From assembly GCA_934457235.1 (NCBI GenBank), contig CAKSHT010000048.1, positions 1 to 14,574 of the forward strand: DNA of 14,574 nt. The letters are read 5' to 3'. This stretch comes from an uncultured Oscillospiraceae bacterium. GTDB lineage: Bacteria; Bacillota; Clostridia; Oscillospirales; Ruminococcaceae. Shown here piece by piece: positions 5,727 through 13,538 of the stretch. The position numbers and the translations under genes were made by a program. Each line of letters begins with the position of its first letter. Position 1 is the stretch's first letter. The notes beneath the pieces were generated by a model. The model ran no database searches. It had not been told where the DNA came from and saw nothing but the letters and a program-made list of their open reading frames with translations.

Positions 5727-8445
5727 CTCGACACTTGCAGCGGCTAAGCGCGTATTCGGCCGCATTGGAAAAGCGATAGCAGACAGCCGGGCGTACTGGC
5801 TGTCTTTTCTGCTGCCTGTGGCAATTCTGTTCGTATCGTATATCATATTCCAGGTGTGGCCGTTCGGTCAGCGCTCGGTGCTTTCCCTCGACCTCAACGC
5901 CCAGTATGTGTATTACTACGACTACATGTACGACGTGTTCGCCGGGGACGAAAGCATCTGGTACAGCTGGAGCAGAAACCTTTCCGGCGAATTCATGGGG
6001 ATAATCGGGTACTACCTGGCAAGCCCGTTCAACTTCCTGGTGTGGGTATATCCACGCGAGATGATAACCGAGGGTCTTATGACCATGATGCTCGCCAAGG
6101 CGGGTGCGGCAGGTCTTACTGCGGCGTTCTTCCTGCGGAAGCACCGCGGATACAGCCGCATGACCACCGTTGTATTCTCTGTCATGTGGGCGCTGTGCGG
6201 GTTCTTTATCGTACAGACTATGAATCCCATGTGGCTGGACGGTCTGGTGGCTCTGCCGCTGATAACGATGGGCGTCGAGCGTATCTGCGACAAACGCAGG
6301 TTCATTCTGTATGTCGTTTCACTGGTGTACATCTTTGCCGCGAATTTCTATATCGGATATATGACCGGTATTTTTTCGGCGCTGTATTTCGCGTGGTACC
6401 TCGCTTCCGGAAAGAGCAGGAACAGATGTTTTGGCGAGTACTGCGGCTCCGTGCTGATGTACGGCGCAGGCTCCGTCTGCGCGATACTCATGTCCTGCTT
6501 CATGCTGCTGCCGGTTTACAAGTCGCTTTCCAACGGCAAGTTCGAGTTCTCCGACCCGGATTACTCGCTGGCTGAGAACTTCAATATCGCAGATATCTTC
6601 ATCAAGCTCTTCCCGACGGAATACGACACCGTGCGCATGGAGGGCATGCCGATACTCTATTGTGGTACGCTGGCTCTGGTGTGCGCTGTCATGTACTTCA
6701 CATGCCGTAAGTTCTCCGCAAGGGAGCGGATTTCCGGCGGAGTTTTCCTGGGACTGATGGTGCTTTGCATGTATATCCGCCCGGTGGATATGTTGTGGCA
6801 CGGAGGTCAGATGCCTAACTGGCTGCCCTACCGCTATTCGTTCATGATGAGCTTCCTGCTCGTCATCTTCGGAGCGCAGGCGTTCGAGAATATCGGCAGG
6901 ATACGCGGACGCAGCTTCGGTACGGCTTTCGTTATACTGATGGCTATGCTGCTGTATGCGGATCTCGCGGACGACAGCGAGTATTACGACGCAGTGACGA
7001 CTATCGTTATCCCGCTGATAATTCTGGCGGCGGTCATGATACTGGCATGGGCTTACAAAAAGTACGGCGCCAGAAAGCCGATGTGCATTGTTCTGGCGGC
7101 GTTCGTATGCGCAGAAGCCGGACTGAATACGGCGCAGTCGCTTTATCAGATGCACGACGACATCGTATTTTCCACCCGCGAGAGCTACCGCTGGGATATC
7201 CCGCTGACCCGCAATGTCACCGAGCAGATACACGAGATGGATGACGGCTTCTACCGCATGGAAAAGACGTTCCACCGCTGCGTGAACGATCCGATAGCGC
7301 TGAGAATGTACGGCATGAGCCACAGCTCCAGTACGCTGAACGCAAAGGCTATCGAGCTGCTGAAATCCCTTGGATACGCCGGGCGCGAGCATTACACGAG
7401 ATACGACGGCGCAACCATGCTGACGGACGATATTTTCGGAGTCAAGTACATTCTGGCGACCAATGAACGCTCGGTGCCCTACACTGAAACGATACCCGTG
7501 GAAACCGACACGGCGATAAAGGTGTATGAAAATTCCGACGCGCTCGGAATAGCATACCTGGCTTCCGAGGATATAATCGGCTTCAGTATGAACGAGTACT
7601 CGCCGTTCCAGGCTCAGAACAAGCTTGCGATGATGCTATCCGGAAACAAGGGGTCTACGGTATTCAAGCCGATCGACGACGTTGAGTTTGACAGCAATAA
7701 TATCCGTATCGGCTCCACAACGGACGCGCACTACAGCTACAAGAAATCCAACGAGGACGCAGACGCGTGGATAGAATATACTGTGACCGCGCAGGCGGAC
7801 GGCCCGGTATATATGTACCTCCCGACGAAGTACGAGCGGGAAACGCAGCTCTATGTCAACGATATCTACCGCGGGAATTACTTCCTGTATGAGAACTACA
7901 GCATAGAGTATCTCGGAACGTTCAGCAAGGGCGAGGAATTCCGCGTGAAGCTGAAGCTGCTTGACAAGGCGGTGTACTTCACTAACGCGTGGTTCTACTA
8001 TATTGACGAGAACGCGCTTGCCAGGTTCGACGATACGATGCAGCAGCTCAACGCAGACACTAAGCTCACACGTACAGGCGGATGCACATTGCAGCTTGAG
8101 GTAGACGCGGCGGAGGACTGCGCGCTGTTCACGACCATTCCGGCGGAGGAGGGCTGGACAGTCACTGTAGACGGTGAAAACGTCGGCTGGAATACCTGCC
8201 TTTCCGATTCGCTTATCACTGTTCCGGTGAAGGCGGGTAAGCACACTATCGTACTTGATTTCAAGCCCGCGGGACTGAGCACCGGTCTGATGCTCACTGC
8301 CGCCGGAATGATGGGACTTGCGATAATGGTACTTGTCTGCGACTGGATAAGGCGCCGCGACGAAGCGCGTGCCGCAGAGGGGCAGCAGGCTTCCGCGGAG
8401 CAGGGAAGCGATTCGACGGACGAAGAAACGTCGTTGGAAGAATAA
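5716..8445 (+). CDS. yfhO: YfhO family GT-C-like membrane glycosyltransferase
   Basis: Large (909 residues) polytopic protein of the YfhO family, predicted to transfer a lipid-linked sugar onto a cell-envelope polymer outside the membrane. About 13 hydrophobic segments occupy residues 27-470, an extracytoplasmic domain about 475-855, then a last helix (about 856-880) and an acidic, Ser/Glu-rich cytosolic tail. Family marks are SLDLNAQY at 57-64, where Asp59 is the expected GT-C acidic residue, LASPFNFLVW at 101-110 and the NPMWLDGLVALPL block near 172-184. AAAGGAG at 5702-5708 precedes the ATG, which lies inside the end of the GT2 gene. In B. subtilis, YfhO works with CsbB and the flippase GtcA in lipoteichoic acid glycosylation; no GtcA-like gene is seen here. 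The function is family-based, and acceptor and sugar are open. Confidence 0.87.
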   Translation: MENNSTLAAAKRVFGRIGKAIADSRAYWLSFLLPVAILFVSYIIFQVWPFGQRSVLSLDLNAQYVYYYDYMYDVFAGDESIWYSWSRNLSGEFMGIIGYYLASPFNFLVWVYPREMITEGLMTMMLAKAGAAGLTAAFFLRKHRGYSRMTTVVFSVMWALCGFFIVQTMNPMWLDGLVALPLITMGVERICDKRRFILYVVSLVYIFAANFYIGYMTGIFSALYFAWYLASGKSRNRCFGEYCGSVLMYGAGSVCAILMSCFMLLPVYKSLSNGKFEFSDPDYSLAENFNIADIFIKLFPTEYDTVRMEGMPILYCGTLALVCAVMYFTCRKFSARERISGGVFLGLMVLCMYIRPVDMLWHGGQMPNWLPYRYSFMMSFLLVIFGAQAFENIGRIRGRSFGTAFVILMAMLLYADLADDSEYYDAVTTIVIPLIILAAVMILAWAYKKYGARKPMCIVLAAFVCAEAGLNTAQSLYQMHDDIVFSTRESYRWDIPLTRNVTEQIHEMDDGFYRMEKTFHRCVNDPIALRMYGMSHSSSTLNAKAIELLKSLGYAGREHYTRYDGATMLTDDIFGVKYILATNERSVPYTETIPVETDTAIKVYENSDALGIAYLASEDIIGFSMNEYSPFQAQNKLAMMLSGNKGSTVFKPIDDVEFDSNNIRIGSTTDAHYSYKKSNEDADAWIEYTVTAQADGPVYMYLPTKYERETQLYVNDIYRGNYFLYENYSIEYLGTFSKGEEFRVKLKLLDKAVYFTNAWFYYIDENALARFDDTMQQLNADTKLTRTGGCTLQLEVDAAEDCALFTTIPAEEGWTVTVDGENVGWNTCLSDSLITVPVKAGKHTIVLDFKPAGLSTGLMLTAAGMMGLAIMVLVCDWIRRRDEARAAEGQQASAEQGSDSTDEETSLEE

Positions 8446-8447
8446 AC

Positions 8448-8473
8448 AAAGGCGCTGTATAAACAGCGCCTTT
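8448..8473 (+). terminator. Hairpin terminator after yfhO, left copy of the repeat
   Basis: An 11-bp perfect stem (AAAGGCGCTGT with ACAGCGCCTTT) and a four-base ATAA loop begins two bases after the yfhO stop codon. Only three T residues follow before GAGACC, so on its own it is a weak intrinsic terminator. The AAAA-flanked hairpin at 8485-8505 may support it. It is the left copy of a 25-bp direct repeat. Confidence 0.7.
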
Positions 8474-8474
8474 G
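8450..8474 (+). repeat. 25-bp direct repeat, left copy
   Basis: This sequence is identical to 8663-8687. Identity stops exactly at both ends (left neighbours AA versus TG; right neighbours AGACC versus TTATT). The repeat is itself palindromic because it contains the terminator hairpin. Confidence 0.9.
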
Positions 8475-8484
8475 AGACCGTCGA

Positions 8485-8505
8485 AAAAGTCCCGTTGGGA
8501 CTTTT
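8485..8505. terminator. Bidirectional hairpin inside the structured block
   Basis: AAAAGTCCC pairs perfectly with GGGACTTTT around a GTT loop. Read on the minus strand the stem is followed by a run of five T, and on the plus strand it ends in four T, so it could stop transcripts arriving from either side. It lies between the convergent yfhO and LuxR-type genes. Confidence 0.55.
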
Positions 8506-8531
8506 CCGCCGAAGCATCCGCCCTGCGCGCA

Positions 8532-8558
8532 CGGTTTGTTGGCAAAGCCAACAAACCG
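8532..8558. repeat. Perfect 12-bp inverted repeat with AAA loop
   Basis: CGGTTTGTTGGC and GCCAACAAACCG form a strong stem with a three-base loop. The last three bases (CCG) also begin a second hairpin at 8556-8571, so the two structures exclude each other at their junction. There is no T-tract, so it is not a classical terminator. Confidence 0.65.
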
Positions 8559-8579
8559 CACACTTGTGCGGATAGAAGT

Positions 8580-8612
8580 GTTTTTTGCCCCGGGAAACCC
8601 GTGGCAAAAAAC
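8580..8612. repeat. Long inverted repeat, 14 bp with one mismatch
   Basis: GTTTTTTGCC pairs with GGCAAAAAAC and CGGG with CCCG, separated by a single C/T mismatch (8590/8602), with an AAA loop. No T-tract follows on either strand outside the stem. Confidence 0.65.
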
Positions 8613-8623
8613 GGATTTTAAAA

Positions 8624-8638
8624 GCCCGCTTCGCGGGC
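8624..8638 (-). terminator. GC-rich hairpin, probable minus-strand terminator
   Basis: GCCCGC and GCGGGC form a six-pair GC stem with a three-base loop. On the minus strand it is followed by TTTTAAAA, an acceptable intrinsic terminator for the LuxR-type gene, whose stop codon lies about 50 bases upstream in that direction. Confidence 0.5.
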
Positions 8639-8662
8639 AAATTCGATTTTTTCGACAAGCTG

Positions 8663-8687
8663 AGGCGCTGTATAAACAGCGCCTTTG
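8663..8687 (+). repeat. 25-bp direct repeat, right copy (terminator hairpin)
   Basis: Second copy of the sequence at 8450-8474, directly after the 188-bp block and one base before the stop codon of the minus-strand regulator gene. It contains an 8-bp GGCGCTGT/ACAGCGCC stem with an ATAA loop. Its right arm continues into TTTGTTATTTT, so it is the better plus-strand terminator of the two copies. Confidence 0.9.
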
Positions 8688-11237
8688 TTATTTTAATGTC
8701 GGCAGCAACCCGATAAGACCGCGGCGATTTTTTACGCCAAGGGCGGTGTATGTTCTTTTAAGGCTGCTCTTTATGCTGTCTGGAGTTACTCCGAACAGAC
8801 TGCACATTTCCTGGTTGGATACCCCGGACGCCGCCATTATCGCATAAGCATACGCTTTTTCCGACAGTCCGAGTTCACGGCGTAAACAATCAGTCGAGGA
8901 TATCAGTCTTTTCAGCGGCACTAGGAAATGCTCTGCGAAATTGTCCTGCCGCATGTTCGAAAGGTACGTTATTTCGTAGCTGCGTATGGTTTCCCTACCG
9001 CGCAGAAACACGTTTCCGGTCTGTATAACCCGGTCGATGAAAGGCTGCAATTCAGCGCCGACAAGCCCCCTTATCTGCCCGAAGAACTCCGGATAGAGCG
9101 CGTGGAATTCTGCGGGTACGGTCGGCATCTGGTTTACCGCCGCTGCTTCGAGCGACTCTGCTGAATACTGTATAGCTTCGTCGTATCTTCCGACTTCCAT
9201 CAGCGCATGCGATATGAAAAGCCGCAGCTTTATTCCAGCGGCTTCGTTTCCGGCGTCCGCCGCAGATTTTATGTATTGCGGAATGTTGCTGCACAGCAGG
9301 TCGTACTGCTCGGAGCGCGTCAGATATTCCGTGTGTATCATCGAAAAATACGGCGCTGTGAAACGGTTCATCAGCGGATCGCTGTCGTCTGCGCAGAGCG
9401 CGTACCAGCTGTCCTCCATGCCGCCGCCGCGCAGGATACTCAGCAGCCCGGTCATGAGCCTGGCGCAGTTTCCTTCCTCGCGGCTGAAGTAAGCGCGCTC
9501 AATACTGTGTATTCCATCGACGTATTCAAAGAACTTCATGTAGTCTCCCATAAAAAGACAGCACTTGGCGGCGCAGTACATCGCGGTGATACGCGTGGAT
9601 ATGCGGTATTTTCCGGTTGCAAGCGACGCTGCAGCGGACAGTAGTTCCAGCGCTCCGCTCAGGTCGCCACGGACATACTTTGCTTCGCCTGAAAAGATGA
9701 TTTCTGTGTATCTGCCGTGATCCAGCATTTCTGTGTACATGTGCTGATATCGTGTGAACTGCGCGATTTCGGTCTGTATCGAATACCCCCGCCGGTGCAG
9801 CAGGAAGAAAACGGTCGGTGAATACATGTTCCAGGAGAAGAGCGACTGATCATACTCGTGCCTGCTGCGGAACATTTCATAGGCACGCATTATGTTCGCC
9901 CCCATTTTGTCAAGGACGTAAAGGTCTTCGCTTGTACGCAGCGCATATGCATAGCTGAGCAGGCTGCGGCGCTCCGACGGCGTGTACTCCGTGGCGTTTG
10001 TTATGTACGTTATTATCTCGGCAAATCTTGCCTGTATCCTGGGTTTCAGATCAGTGTGCATGAGCATCGCGCAGATACGCAGCATACGCGGTATGGCGGG
10101 CTTGCAGCTCAGCGGGCATTCATTCACATAGCGCTCCAGCATTCCGCGGCTCCTTATGAGCAGGGAATAGGTTATGCGCTCGTTGTTGTGTATCCCCGCC
10201 GCAAGCTCGTACTCTCCGGAAAGGAAGTATTCGCAGAATGCGTAGTAATCGTTCCCGGTACGGCGGTATTCTCTGCCGAAGCAAATGCGTATGTCGTGCC
10301 TTACGTTCTCCGGTAAACGGAGAAACAGCCTGTATACGGCGCTTCTGAGTATGGGGTGGAAGCGCGCGGTGCGTCGCCGCAGGTTTATATCTATCAGCTG
10401 GATTATACTGTTGAGCTTTTTCAGCTGCTCGAAAACCGCAGTTGACTCGATAAGTCCGGCACCGAAAAAATCGTTGATGGAGCTGAACGACCGAAGCTCT
10501 GCACAGAAATCCGGAGATAATTCCCCGAACGCCGACGCAATGACAAGCGCGCCGTGCATGCGGACGGACTGTCCCTCCAGAACGGCGCGGAGCAGCCTGC
10601 CTGCGGTGTTCATTCCGGTGTATTCAAGTCCTTCCTGCGCCAGCATGAAGCACAGCCGTGTTCCGAGAAATGCGCCGCCGCAGGAGGAATACACATCTGA
10701 TACGTTCACGGAGACCGCGCACATTCTGGCGTATTCCGCGATCTCGTCCGGGTTCATTGCAAGGCTTTCGCGGTCGTTTATCGTGAATTTCAGCGACTGC
10801 GCAAGCTGACGGTAATTATGGCTTATCGAGCTGCATATGAACACAAAATGCGCGTTTCCATGTTCTGCGAGAAGCCGGGCGGTGCGCATATTACCGAGGA
10901 GCGTTTCCGCGGAGTACTCGCAGTCGATTATCAGCACAAGCTCCTTGTGCTCCGCCGCAGCGAACTGTTCCCGGAGTATCGCGGATTCCCTGTCAGTTAT
11001 CGGCTCGTTAGAGGGCTTCCCGATAATGTGCATGCATATCTGCGAGAAACAGTCGCTGGCGCTGTCCGCGGAGGTTATGAAGCGTATTGATATCCCGCTG
11101 CGCCGGGTGCGCCCGGTGAATTCCCGGAGCAGGGTGGATTTCCCGGTGCCGTCCGGGGCGCATATCACGGTCACTCTGTCGGTGTAGATACGACGGAGCG
11201 CGGTGCTTATTCTTTTCGGGATAAAAATTCCAGCCAT
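8688..11237 (-). CDS. MalT/LAL-like ATP-binding LuxR-family transcriptional regulator
   Basis: Large (849 residues) signal-transducing regulator of the STAND type. It has an N-terminal NTPase with Walker A APDGTGKST at 27-35 (the family's APxGxGK form) and Walker B LVLIID ending at Asp105, then a long helical middle (about 350-740) that resembles TPR-like repeats. The C-terminal LuxR-type helix-turn-helix (about 789-845) includes GVSNQEMCSLFGVTPDSIK and LKRTYTALGVKNR. The first helix is divergent: the usual LTxRExEVL is replaced by LSEKAYAYAIM. AAAGGAG (11243-11249) precedes the ATG on this strand. In MalT such proteins bind an inducer sugar plus ATP, oligomerise and activate promoters. Its place downstream of an alpha-galactosidase gene suggests, but does not prove, control of sugar use. 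The 57-bp gap upstream contains a terminator and little room for a promoter. Confidence 0.85.
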   Translation of the reverse strand: MAGIFIPKRISTALRRIYTDRVTVICAPDGTGKSTLLREFTGRTRRSGISIRFITSADSASDCFSQICMHIIGKPSNEPITDRESAILREQFAAAEHKELVLIIDCEYSAETLLGNMRTARLLAEHGNAHFVFICSSISHNYRQLAQSLKFTINDRESLAMNPDEIAEYARMCAVSVNVSDVYSSCGGAFLGTRLCFMLAQEGLEYTGMNTAGRLLRAVLEGQSVRMHGALVIASAFGELSPDFCAELRSFSSINDFFGAGLIESTAVFEQLKKLNSIIQLIDINLRRRTARFHPILRSAVYRLFLRLPENVRHDIRICFGREYRRTGNDYYAFCEYFLSGEYELAAGIHNNERITYSLLIRSRGMLERYVNECPLSCKPAIPRMLRICAMLMHTDLKPRIQARFAEIITYITNATEYTPSERRSLLSYAYALRTSEDLYVLDKMGANIMRAYEMFRSRHEYDQSLFSWNMYSPTVFFLLHRRGYSIQTEIAQFTRYQHMYTEMLDHGRYTEIIFSGEAKYVRGDLSGALELLSAAASLATGKYRISTRITAMYCAAKCCLFMGDYMKFFEYVDGIHSIERAYFSREEGNCARLMTGLLSILRGGGMEDSWYALCADDSDPLMNRFTAPYFSMIHTEYLTRSEQYDLLCSNIPQYIKSAADAGNEAAGIKLRLFISHALMEVGRYDEAIQYSAESLEAAAVNQMPTVPAEFHALYPEFFGQIRGLVGAELQPFIDRVIQTGNVFLRGRETIRSYEITYLSNMRQDNFAEHFLVPLKRLISSTDCLRRELGLSEKAYAYAIMAASGVSNQEMCSLFGVTPDSIKSSLKRTYTALGVKNRRGLIGLLPTLK

Positions 11238-11259
11238 GCCTGCTCCTTTCCGTATCAGA

Positions 11260-11290
11260 AAAGCGCCCGGTTTACTGCGCCGGGCGCTTT
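11260..11290 (-). terminator. Intrinsic terminator after the alpha-galactosidase gene
   Basis: An 11-bp perfect stem (AAAGCGCCCGG with CCGGGCGCTTT) and nine-base loop starts four bases after the galactosidase stop on the minus strand and is followed by TTTTC. It lies between the galactosidase and regulator genes, so it probably reduces expression of the regulator from the shared transcript. Confidence 0.8.
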
Positions 11291-11294
11291 GCGA

Positions 11295-13493
11295 TTACTT
11301 TTCTACCTTGATGAAATGCGCGATGTAGCTCTGGAAATCTCCCCACAGGGACGGGATATCAAAGCCGCTGTTCATGAGCACCTCCGCACTGTATACGCGT
11401 CCGGTCTCCTCGTGCTTGTACCAGCAGCCCTTTTCAAGACCTACCAGGCGGATACGGTGCAGGAATACGCTAGGTTCCTTGAGTACCTGAATGTACTCAA
11501 GCAGCGCTTCGCTCTTGTCCTTGGCAACGAATTCCCATGCGTCGAATCGGTCGTTGTCGAAGGGATTTCCTATGCGGTACTGGTCGCCGATGCGTACCAG
11601 CGGGTTGTACTTGTTGAACTCCTCGATCTGCTTGCGGATATTCCACTTGTCGTCGTCGGAGATCTTCGTGATGTCCAGCTCGTAGCCGAATGTACCTACC
11701 ATTGCAACGCGGCCTCTGGTCTCAAACGGAGTGATACGTCCTACGCAGTGGTTCGGGCTGTCGGAAACGTGCGCGCCGAAGCAGGAGCATGGGTAGCACA
11801 GGGAAGTACCGTACTGGATCTTAAGCCGTTCAATTGCATCGGTGTCGTCAGAGCACCAGATCTGCGGCGAATAGTACAGCATGCCGGCGTCGAATCTGGA
11901 GCCGCCGCCTGCGCAGTTCTCAAGCAGCAGGTCGGGGAAGTCGGTCAGCAGACGTTCCTGTATCTCGTAGACGCCCAGAACGTAGCGGTGCCAGATCTCG
12001 CGCTGTCTTTCGGGAGGGAGCACTTCGTTTCCGACTTCGCAGAGCTGACGGTTCATGTCCCACTTGACGTACTCAATGTTCGCGGAGGACAGTATCTTGT
12101 ACATCTGGTCGTAGATGTAGTCGCGGACGTCCTTGCGGGAGAAGTCGATGACCAGCTGCGAACGGCAGGTGGTGCGGGGACGTCCCGGAATATGTATGCA
12201 CCAGTCGGGGTGCGCTTTGTACAGTTCGCTGTCCGGGCTTATCATCTCTGGCTCGAACCAGATACCGAATTTCAGACCGAGCTTGTTCACCTCGTCAACA
12301 AGGTGCTTCAGTCCGCCCTTTATCTTGTTTTCGTTCACAAACCAGTCGCCAAGTGAGGATTTGTCGTCGTTGCGGTGGCCGAACCAGCCGTCGTCCATTA
12401 CCAGCATTTCAATGCCTGCTTTGGCGGATTCGCGCGCGATGTCAAGCAGCTTGTCGGTGTCGAAGTTGAAGTAAGTCGCTTCCCAGTTGTTGATGAGAAT
12501 GGGGCGGCGGATGTCCTTCCACTTGCCGCGGGTGAGGTTGTTTCTCATTACATCGTGGAATGTGCGGCTCATGTTGCCGATACCGTTCGCGGAGAATACC
12601 ATAATGACTTCCGGCGCCTGGAATTCCTCGCCGAGGTCAAGGTGCCAGCTGAAATCATACGGGTTGATTCCGGAGAACACGCGGGTCTTTTCGTACTGGT
12701 TGACCTCGCAGCCAGCAACGAAGCTTCCGGAATAGCAGAGCGCAAAGCCGTAGCAGTCGCCGTAATCCTCGGTAGCCTTGTGGTCAACGATGGCGATGAA
12801 GTTGTTGTGAGCGTGACTTGTTGAGCCACGGCAGCTGTCCACAAGCTGCTTTCCGAAGTGCAGGGGATTGCGCTGTACATGGCGCTCTCTTGCCCAGGTG
12901 CCGTACAGGGTTATCATGTCGTAATCCTTGCTGTCGAGTTCCACGCAGGTGGAGAGCAGTCTGCGGAGTTCGATGGGGTCGGCGCCGCCGTTCTTTACCT
13001 TGACGGAGCGGGTGATGACGTCAAGCTTCTCAAATACGCTGTACTGGAGGGTTATCTCAAGTCCGTTGTGGGGATCCTTGCAGTATACTTCCAGGCTCGT
13101 TACCTCGTCGTCTGTGTTGGCGTAGGTCGCGGGAAGTCCCTGGAGTTTCTTCTTGCCCCTGAATATCGCATAGCTGTCGAAATAGCATTCGCATGCGGAC
13201 ATGCCGTACTTGTCCATCAGCTGCATGCACGGCTCACGGAAATCCGCAACGCCGCTGGTCGGGAATTCGATAGCCGCGCAGTCGAAGGAGTGCGGACCCA
13301 TTCCGTCATGTGTAGCGGGTACGAACGGTTCGTCGTTCGGGATACGCAGCATGTGCGTGATATCCGTTTCCGGTATGTACGCGCCGTAATACAAGTGCAG
13401 CAGGTTGTTGGAATTGGTCACATGGAACGCATATGTCGTATTCGGGGTGTCAAGCTTGAATACGCGCTTTTTCTCGTCATAGATTATCGGCAT
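11295..13493 (-). CDS. Alpha-galactosidase, glycoside hydrolase family 36
   Basis: Retaining exo-enzyme releasing terminal alpha-1,6-galactose from melibiose, raffinose or stachyose. The 732-residue protein has an N-terminal beta-sandwich (about 1-320), a TIM barrel (about 325-640) and a C-terminal beta domain. Key blocks are RRPILINNWEATYFNFD (329-345), MDDGWFGHRNDD (366-377), the predicted nucleophile Asp479 in VKWDMNR and the predicted acid/base Asp549 in CSDDTDAIERL. The frame extends upstream to 13556, but the Met at 13493 is chosen: GAGG lies 7 bases before it, the N-terminus MPIIYDEKKRVFKL matches the family, and the promoter's -10 lies inside the longer version. There is no signal peptide, so it is cytoplasmic and needs an importer encoded elsewhere. 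It is first in a two-gene minus-strand unit with the LuxR-type regulator. Confidence 0.94.
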   Translation of the reverse strand: MPIIYDEKKRVFKLDTPNTTYAFHVTNSNNLLHLYYGAYIPETDITHMLRIPNDEPFVPATHDGMGPHSFDCAAIEFPTSGVADFREPCMQLMDKYGMSACECYFDSYAIFRGKKKLQGLPATYANTDDEVTSLEVYCKDPHNGLEITLQYSVFEKLDVITRSVKVKNGGADPIELRRLLSTCVELDSKDYDMITLYGTWARERHVQRNPLHFGKQLVDSCRGSTSHAHNNFIAIVDHKATEDYGDCYGFALCYSGSFVAGCEVNQYEKTRVFSGINPYDFSWHLDLGEEFQAPEVIMVFSANGIGNMSRTFHDVMRNNLTRGKWKDIRRPILINNWEATYFNFDTDKLLDIARESAKAGIEMLVMDDGWFGHRNDDKSSLGDWFVNENKIKGGLKHLVDEVNKLGLKFGIWFEPEMISPDSELYKAHPDWCIHIPGRPRTTCRSQLVIDFSRKDVRDYIYDQMYKILSSANIEYVKWDMNRQLCEVGNEVLPPERQREIWHRYVLGVYEIQERLLTDFPDLLLENCAGGGSRFDAGMLYYSPQIWCSDDTDAIERLKIQYGTSLCYPCSCFGAHVSDSPNHCVGRITPFETRGRVAMVGTFGYELDITKISDDDKWNIRKQIEEFNKYNPLVRIGDQYRIGNPFDNDRFDAWEFVAKDKSEALLEYIQVLKEPSVFLHRIRLVGLEKGCWYKHEETGRVYSAEVLMNSGFDIPSLWGDFQSYIAHFIKVEK

Positions 13494-13538
13494 TGGATTA
13501 CCTCGCTGAAATTGATTTTCCGTTTGTCGGATAGATAC

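Larger units (their letters stand above)
8475..8662. other. 188-bp hairpin-dense block between direct repeats, possible inserted element
   Basis: No coding potential is recognised. Five successive stem-loops are visible: 8485-8505 (9 bp, loop GTT), 8532-8558 (12 bp, loop AAA), 8556-8571 (7-bp arms, sharing bases with the previous one), 8580-8612 (14 bp with one mismatch, loop AAA) and 8624-8638 (6 GC pairs, loop TTC). GTCGAAAAA at 8480-8488 can pair with TTTTTCGAC at 8648-8656, closing the whole block as an outer stem and acting like short terminal inverted repeats. The flanking 25-bp repeats suggest an insertion with target duplication, or a duplication of the terminator. There is no transposase gene, so it would be non-autonomous. 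The structures are seen directly; the mobility is inferred. Confidence 0.6.

Noticed and set aside
6319..7392. 357-codon open frame antisense to yfhO
   Set aside because: The plus strand encodes clear YfhO membrane segments through the same interval; the antisense product is His/Arg-rich with no ribosome site or family motif.
8475..8662. CRISPR array or tRNA-like structure in the hairpin-rich block
   Set aside because: There are only two copies of a 25-bp repeat, 188 bp apart, with no regular spacers. None of the hairpins form a cloverleaf with conserved tRNA bases.
8536..8847. 103-codon plus-strand frame through the structured intergenic block
   Set aside because: It starts within a hairpin, crosses terminators and then runs antisense to the 3' end of the regulator gene. 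Its composition follows the repeats rather than a protein.
11289..12356. 355-codon plus-strand frame opposite the alpha-galactosidase
   Set aside because: The minus strand carries the GH36 catalytic motifs in this interval, and the plus-strand product shows no family and no ribosome site.
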